A stretch of DNA of 12,122 nucleotides from an uncultured Erysipelotrichaceae bacterium (GTDB lineage Bacteria > Bacillota_I > Bacilli_A > Erysipelotrichales > Erysipelotrichaceae). The translations under genes were made by a program, and so were the position numbers. The notes under the pieces were generated by a model. That model saw nothing but the letters and a program-made list of their open reading frames with translations, made no database searches and was not told the DNA's origin. Numbering within the stretch: position 1 is the stretch's first letter; every line of letters starts with the position of its first letter. Below are positions 8,377 to 12,122 of the stretch, one piece after another. Location: assembly GCA_937893225.1 (NCBI GenBank), contig CALBJM010000060.1:1-12122 (forward strand), written 5' to 3'.

Positions 8377-9263
8377 CTTTCGCCGATCCATTTTAATTCG
8401 TATTCACCAGTAACTTCAAGTACTCCACCATTTGTAAGATCAATAGATTCTTCTGATTCGTAATAATCTTTAATTCTTCCTAAAGAGTCTTTGACATGCA
8501 GGCCAGCATCATTGAGTGCGCGTACTTTATATACACCAGGGCGAAGCGATCTAGGGATATCATATACACCAGGTGTGATGCGCAATTCATTATCATTCTT
8601 TATATAGATAAGGTGTTCGTCTTTGTGATGCTTTGCTGCATTGACTTTTTGATAGAAACGTTCTCGAATAAAAAACATTTCAGCATTTTCTACAATATAT
8701 GTAAATGTTTTTGTTGGTGTTACGACTTGAATTTTTTCTTTTTCACCAGAGTTTCTAACAACATAGCCCAATCTATGACAGTTGACGATATGTTCACTCA
8801 TGAAGTATACAGCAGCTTCTGTTTCATAAAGCATGCCTTCAATTTTTACAGATTCTTTTTTATTCACTGCATCTGGAACATTATTGATCGTACTTTTTCG
8901 GATTTCCACAATGCTTCTAGGTGCATAAGTGTCTGGAATACTGCTAGCAGAAACACGCAAATTTGCACGAATTGCATTGATACAATGTTCTCCATCATGA
9001 AGTAATACCTTTGGCAATGGATATAGACGCGCTATGACATCATCTGGGTTATTTGTTTCTAGATATGTGTCCATGATCATGTCTTTCATGTGTGGTTGTG
9101 CAGTGACGATACGTTGAAAAATATCATATCTTAAAGGAAGATCATAACCTTCTATGATGTCTCTGCAGTGTTTGCATACATAATGCCCATCAGATAGTTT
9201 TTGCGGAGAATTAAATAATCCTCCAACTTGTGAGAGACAGAAATCACATACTTTCTTTGCCAT
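8367..9263 (-). CDS. Zinc-ribbon protein of unknown function (DUF4428-like N-terminus)
   Basis: This 298-residue soluble protein has no signal peptide or membrane segment. Its N-terminus carries Cys6, Cys9, Cys30 and Cys33 in a C-x2-C-x20-C-x2-C arrangement, with a DGHYVCKHC stretch resembling the DUF4428 zinc ribbon as I remember it. The middle (about 80-215) is mixed alpha/beta without a motif I can name. The C-terminal part (about 225-293) looks beta-rich. Its ITPGVYDIP and LRPGVYKV pair, followed by VLEVTGEYELKW, recalls the small G.Y..G.DIPAG.Y domain found in many Firmicutes proteins; that similarity is only by eye. Its start is supported by a perfect AAAAGGAGGT at 9269-9278, five bases from the ATG. 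It is divergent from the str operon and convergent with the membrane-protein gene. The function is unknown. Confidence 0.85.
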   Translation of the reverse strand: MAKKVCDFCLSQVGGLFNSPQKLSDGHYVCKHCRDIIEGYDLPLRYDIFQRIVTAQPHMKDMIMDTYLETNNPDDVIARLYPLPKVLLHDGEHCINAIRANLRVSASSIPDTYAPRSIVEIRKSTINNVPDAVNKKESVKIEGMLYETEAAVYFMSEHIVNCHRLGYVVRNSGEKEKIQVVTPTKTFTYIVENAEMFFIRERFYQKVNAAKHHKDEHLIYIKNDNELRITPGVYDIPRSLRPGVYKVRALNDAGLHVKDSLGRIKDYYESEESIDLTNGGVLEVTGEYELKWIGERKK

Positions 9264-9268
9264 AGACT

Positions 9269-9300
9269 ACCTCCTTTTAGTATTATAGCGGATATTTATA
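9269..9300 (-). promoter_or_regulatory. Ribosome binding site and candidate -10 boxes for the zinc-ribbon gene
   Basis: Read on the minus strand, a strong AAAAGGAGGT ribosome binding site (9269-9278) lies just before the ATG. A perfect TATAAT is at 9282-9287 and a TATAAA at 9295-9300. Neither has a good -35 box at normal distance: the only TTGAAA (9312-9317) is 11 or 24 bases away. Use of the TATAAT would start the RNA inside the ribosome binding site, so the TATAAA is more plausible. Which one works is unclear. Confidence 0.35.
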
Positions 9301-9331
9301 AGAAAAAGAAATTTCAACATTTGCATTATAG

Positions 9332-9534
9332 TCTACGATTTTTAAAAGTGAAAGTATTGGAAATGAAAATGGAATGGAAGATTTGCTTAAAAGCAGTGAT
9401 AAATATGCAAAAATCATGGAATTGGCACACACGGTTCTGTGGATAATGATTTTTTCGAAAAAAGTATTGACATAGATGAGCTTGCAACTGTAATATATAC
9501 AAGCTTAGTAAGTAATGGCTTTACTGTGGTGTAA
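9332..9534 (+). pseudogene. Possible frameshifted remnant of a lost gene (weak)
   Basis: Two overlapping open frames here read like protein. The first (from 9332) gives GMEDLLKSSDKYAKIMELAH at 9371-9430. The second, one frame off, gives DNDFFEKSIDIDELATVIYT and ends with a TAA at 9532-9534. Joining them near the CACACA stretch at about 9426-9432 would give one acidic, helix-like peptide of about 65 residues with no obvious ribosome binding site. I do not recognise the protein. The str promoter and the first leader hairpin lie within it. Open frames of 40-odd codons can arise by chance in A+T-rich DNA, so this is tentative. Confidence 0.2.
9467..9496 (+). promoter_or_regulatory. Promoter of the str operon (rpsL-rpsG-fusA)
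   Basis: A consensus -35 box TTGACA (9467-9472) is followed after 18 bases by TAATAT (9491-9496), which matches four of six consensus -10 positions. Just upstream lies a 14-base A/T palindrome, TTTTTTCGAAAAAA (9450-9463), which could act as an UP element. RNA would begin near 9503, leaving a leader of about 97 bases before rpsL. It is the best promoter match I see in the 336-base gap between the divergent genes. Confidence 0.7.
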
Positions 9535-9539
9535 AGCCA
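9516..9539 (+). promoter_or_regulatory. First leader hairpin upstream of rpsL
   Basis: TGGCTTTAC (9516-9524) and GTAAAGCCA (9531-9539) form a perfect 9-bp stem with the six-base loop TGTGGT. The stem starts about 13 bases after the predicted RNA start. It is followed by six A, not T, so it is not a terminator. It may protect the 5' end of the message or take part in leader control; the role is not shown by the sequence. Confidence 0.5.
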
Positions 9540-9560
9540 AAAAATATGACTAAGAATGAC

Positions 9561-9578
9561 GCACACGGTATCGTGTGC
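9561..9578 (+). promoter_or_regulatory. Second leader hairpin, just upstream of the rpsL ribosome binding site
   Basis: GCACACG (9561-9567) and CGTGTGC (9572-9578) form a perfect, GC-rich 7-bp stem closed by a GTAT tetraloop. It ends about seven bases before the GAAAGGAGA ribosome binding site (9585-9593) of rpsL. Its position would suit translational control of the operon, for example by a ribosomal protein, but no such binding site is proven here. Confidence 0.5.
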
Positions 9579-9599
9579 ACAAGCGAAAGGAGAAAGAAA

Positions 9600-10016
9600 A
9601 TGCCAACAATAAACCAGTTAGTACGTAAAGGTCGTACTGATAAAGTTTACAAGTCAAAGTCCCCTGCATTGAACAGAGGATTCAACAGTTTGAAGAACAG
9701 ACCTACAAACTTGAGCAGCCCACAGAAGAGAGGTGTTTGCACTCGTGTAGGCACAATGACTCCTAAGAAGCCTAACTCTGCTTTGAGAAAGTATGCCCGT
9801 GTTAGACTTTCTAATGGTATGGAAGTTACAGCATACATTCCAGGTGTAGGACACAATTTACAGGAACACTCCGTTGTAATGATCAGAGGCGGACGTGTTA
9901 AGGATCTACCTGGTGTTCGTTACCACATCATCAGAGGTACATTGGATTGTGCCGGTGTTAACGAAAGAAATCAGTCCCGTTCTTTATACGGTGCTAAGAA
10001 GCCTAAGAAGAAGTAA
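9600..10016 (+). CDS. rpsL: 30S ribosomal protein S12
   Basis: S12 sits at the decoding centre of the small ribosomal subunit. The 138-residue protein matches Bacillus S12 closely, including the roughly 13-residue segment near residues 26-39 that E. coli lacks. The core PQKRGVCTRVGTMTPKKPNS is at 41-60 and GHNLQEHSV at 84-92. The streptomycin-related lysines Lys56 (TPKKPNS) and Lys101 (RVKDLPG) are both wild type. Asp102, the equivalent of the residue methylthiolated in E. coli, is present. I chose the ATG at 9600: GAAAGGAGA lies six bases upstream and the protein begins MPTINQLVRKG, as in the family. An in-frame ATG at 9546 would add 18 non-conserved residues, has no ribosome binding site, and runs through the leader hairpin. 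It is first in the str operon. Confidence 0.98.
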   Translation: MPTINQLVRKGRTDKVYKSKSPALNRGFNSLKNRPTNLSSPQKRGVCTRVGTMTPKKPNSALRKYARVRLSNGMEVTAYIPGVGHNLQEHSVVMIRGGRVKDLPGVRYHIIRGTLDCAGVNERNQSRSLYGAKKPKKK

Positions 10017-10038
10017 GAGATAGAGAGGAGATATTAAT

Positions 10039-10509
10039 ATGCCAAGAAAAGGTTATGTAGCAAAGCGTGACGTATTACCAGATCCAATCTATAACTCAAA
10101 GTTAGTTACTAAGTTGATCAACAAGATCATGATTGATGGTAAGCGTGGAACAGCGCAAACAATTTTGTATGATGCATTCGCATCTATTGAAAAGAAAACA
10201 GGCGAGAACCCAATGGAAGTATTCGAAAAGGCTCTCGGAAACGTTATGCCTCAGCTCGAGTTGAAGGTTAGACGTGTTGGTGGTGCAAACTACCAGGTTC
10301 CAGTAGAAGTATCTGCTGAAAGAAAGCTTACATTAGGTCTCAGATGGATCGTTAATTATTCTAGACTCCGTCATGAGAACACAATGGAAGAAAGACTTGC
10401 TAACGAAATTATGGACGCCGCTAATGGAACAGGTGCTTCTGTTAAGAAGAGAGAAGATGTTCATAAGATGGCTGAAGCAAACAAGGCGTTTGCTCACTTC
10501 CGTTGGTAA
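10039..10509 (+). CDS. rpsG: 30S ribosomal protein S7
   Basis: S7 nucleates assembly of the 3' domain of 16S rRNA and contacts the exit-site tRNA. The 156-residue length is typical. Family motifs are MPRKG at the start, DGKRGTAQTILYDAF at 33-47, VRRVGGANYQVPVEV at 78-92 and the C-terminal KAFAHFRW. A GAGGAG ribosome binding site (10025-10030) is eight bases upstream. It follows rpsL by 22 bases and precedes fusA by 19. In E. coli S7 represses its own operon through a long rpsL-rpsG spacer; this 22-base spacer is too short for that structure, so any control by S7 would have to use another site. Confidence 0.98.
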   Translation: MPRKGYVAKRDVLPDPIYNSKLVTKLINKIMIDGKRGTAQTILYDAFASIEKKTGENPMEVFEKALGNVMPQLELKVRRVGGANYQVPVEVSAERKLTLGLRWIVNYSRLRHENTMEERLANEIMDAANGTGASVKKREDVHKMAEANKAFAHFRW

Positions 10510-10528
10510 TTAGAGAAAGGAGCTAATA

Positions 10529-12122
10529 ATGCCAAGAGAGTTCCCATTAAATAAGATTCGTAATATCGGAATCATGGCTCACATTGATGCTGGTAAGACA
10601 ACAACAACTGAACGTATCCTTTATTACACAGGTAAGATTTACAAGATCGGTGAGACTCACGATGGCGCTTCCCAGATGGACTGGATGGCTCAGGAACAGG
10701 AACGTGGTATCACTATCACATCCGCAGCTACAACATGTCACTGGAAAGATTGTCAGATCAACATTATCGATACACCGGGCCACGTAGACTTCACAGCTGA
10801 AGTTGAACGTTCTCTTCGTGTACTTGATGGTGCTGTAACAGTACTTGACTCCAAGGCTGGTGTTGAACCACAGACAGAAACTGTTTGGAGACAGGCTTCT
10901 GAATATAAAGTACCACGTATCGTATTCTCTAATAAGATGGATGCTACTGGTGCAGATTTTGATATGAGTGTTAACTCTATCGGAGATCGTTTAGGTGCTA
11001 AGGCAGCTGCTATTCAGATGCCTATCGGTGCTGAAGCTTCATTCCGTGGTATTATCGACCTCGTTACTATGAAGCAGGAAATGTATGGCAATGACCTTGG
11101 AACAGATATTCAGGTAACAGAAATCGAAGATCAGTTCAAGGAAGAAGCTGAAGCTAAACATGCTGAACTTCTTGAAGCTATTGCTGACTATGATGAAGAC
11201 CTCATGATGAAGGTCCTCGAAGGTGAAGAACCAACTGTTGAAGAAATCAAGGCAGCTATCCGTAAGGGTGTTATGACTTCTGAATTCTTCCCAGTACTTT
11301 GTGGTTCTGCTTATAAGAACAAGGGTGTACAGATGTTGCTCGATGCTGTAGTTGACTATTTGCCAGCTCCAACAGATATCGACGCTATTCAGGGCCATTT
11401 ACCAGATGGTGAACCTGCAGTTCGTAAGCCAAGTGATGATGAACCATTCTCAGCTCTTGCATTTAAGATTGCAACAGACCCATTTGTAGGTAGATTGACA
11501 TATTTCAGAGTTTACTCTGGTCATGCTACTGCTGGTTCTTATGTATTAAATGCTACTAAGGGCAAGAGAGAAAGACTTGGTCGTCTTGTAAGAATGCATG
11601 CTAACCACCGTGCTGATATTGATGAAGTTTATACAGGTGATATCGCTGGTGCCGTTGGTTTGAAGTTTACAACAACTTCTGATACTCTCTGCGATGAAAA
11701 TGCACCAATTGAATTGATGCAGATGGTATTCCCAGAACCAGTTATTCAGATGTCTGTTGAACCTAAGACAAAGGCTGACTCTCAGAAGATGGATGCTGCT
11801 TTACAGAAGTTAGCAGAAGAAGATCCAACATTCAAAGCTTATACAGATGAAGAAACTGGCCAGACAATCATTGCTGGTGTCGGTGAACTTCAGTTGGATA
11901 TCATTCTCGACCGTATGAAGAGAGAATTCAAAGTTGAAGCAACAGCAGGTGCTCCTCAGGTTGCTTACCGTGAAACTATCAAGAAGGAAGCTGAAGTACA
12001 AGGTAAGTTTGTAAGACAGTCTGGTGGTCACGGTCAATATGGTGATGTTTGGATCAGATTTAAGCCAAACCCAGGTAAGGGATTCGAATTCGAAGATCAG
12101 ACAGTTGGTGGATCTATTCCTA
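10529..12122 (+). CDS. fusA: Elongation factor G, N-terminal 531 residues (cut by window end)
   Basis: EF-G is the GTPase that drives translocation on the ribosome and helps recycle it. The GTPase domain shows all motifs: AHIDAGKT at residues 17-24, RGITI at 59-63, DTPGH at 81-85, NKMD at 135-138 and the CGSAYKNKG loop. Domain II begins around DPFVGRLTYFRVYSG. Domain III contains GVGELQLDIILDRMKREF. Domain IV starts with the SGGHGQYGDV segment and is cut by the window edge. GVEPQTETVWRQ is the Gram-positive form of that segment. An AAAGGAG ribosome binding site (10516-10522) lies six bases upstream. No frameshift is seen. More C-ending codons (ATC, GAC, CTC) than the purine genes suggest high expression. 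The tuf gene often follows in this operon, but it is outside the window. Confidence 0.98.
   Translation, partial: MPREFPLNKIRNIGIMAHIDAGKTTTTERILYYTGKIYKIGETHDGASQMDWMAQEQERGITITSAATTCHWKDCQINIIDTPGHVDFTAEVERSLRVLDGAVTVLDSKAGVEPQTETVWRQASEYKVPRIVFSNKMDATGADFDMSVNSIGDRLGAKAAAIQMPIGAEASFRGIIDLVTMKQEMYGNDLGTDIQVTEIEDQFKEEAEAKHAELLEAIADYDEDLMMKVLEGEEPTVEEIKAAIRKGVMTSEFFPVLCGSAYKNKGVQMLLDAVVDYLPAPTDIDAIQGHLPDGEPAVRKPSDDEPFSALAFKIATDPFVGRLTYFRVYSGHATAGSYVLNATKGKRERLGRLVRMHANHRADIDEVYTGDIAGAVGLKFTTTSDTLCDENAPIELMQMVFPEPVIQMSVEPKTKADSQKMDAALQKLAEEDPTFKAYTDEETGQTIIAGVGELQLDIILDRMKREFKVEATAGAPQVAYRETIKKEAEVQGKFVRQSGGHGQYGDVWIRFKPNPGKGFEFEDQTVGGSIP

Noticed and set aside
8496..9005. 169-codon plus-strand open frame inside the zinc-ribbon gene
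   Set aside because: It is antisense to a gene with a strong start site, and its translation is rich in Cys, Phe, Tyr and His with no motif, which is typical of antisense reading.
9516..9539. Hairpin as a transcription terminator
   Set aside because: It is followed by A residues on the plus strand and has no T tract after it on the minus strand.
9546..9599. N-terminal extension of S12 from the ATG at 9546
   Set aside because: There is no ribosome binding site, the added residues are not found in S12 proteins, and the segment contains the leader hairpin; the ATG at 9600 fits the family start.
10584..10787. Plus-strand open frame inside fusA
   Set aside because: It is a shifted frame within the highly conserved EF-G GTPase domain; the true frame contains all the GTPase motifs.
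1..12122. Mobile elements, CRISPR arrays, tRNA or rRNA genes, or a novel defence system
   Set aside because: No transposase, integrase, direct-repeat array, tRNA-like fold or defence-type gene cluster is visible; nearly all sequence is housekeeping coding DNA.

Overview
The window is an ordinary housekeeping stretch from a low-GC Gram-positive bacterium (Bacillota; Erysipelotrichia or a related Clostridia-like gut lineage is my best guess, made from memory without a search). The support is A+T-rich coding sequence, strong AGGAGG-type ribosome binding sites, TGA used as a stop, ribosomal protein S12 with the extra N-terminal segment typical of Gram-positives, and a clostridial-style purine gene set. 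I see no mobile element, CRISPR array, tRNA, rRNA or defence locus.

Positions 1-7946 hold the 3' part of a plus-strand purine biosynthesis operon: purM (5' end outside the window), purN, a PurO-type IMP cyclohydrolase, a stand-alone AICAR formyltransferase (purH without its cyclohydrolase domain), purD, and a 1239-residue purL that carries its own glutaminase. The genes overlap by 4 bases or lie 1-22 bases apart, and a 12-bp hairpin ends the operon. Together they cover the GAR synthetase, GAR formylation, FGAM synthesis, AIR synthesis, AICAR formylation and IMP ring-closure steps. The last two steps are done by two separate proteins instead of one bifunctional PurH.

Positions 7947-9263 hold two convergent genes of unknown function: a small protein with about four membrane segments (plus strand) and a 298-residue soluble protein with an N-terminal four-cysteine zinc ribbon (minus strand). 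They share a bidirectional terminator whose arms lie inside both coding ends.

Positions 9264-9599 have no intact gene. They hold the minus-strand gene's start signals, a possible frameshifted remnant of a lost gene, a clear promoter for the ribosomal operon, and a leader with two perfect hairpins.

Positions 9600-12122 hold the start of the str operon: rpsL (S12), rpsG (S7) and fusA (EF-G, cut by the window end). These genes use more C-ending codons than the purine genes, as expected for very highly expressed genes.

I do not see a convincing new biological system. The points most worth a second look are the split PurO/AICAR-formyltransferase pair, the rpsL leader, the possible gene remnant, and the two unknown convergent genes.
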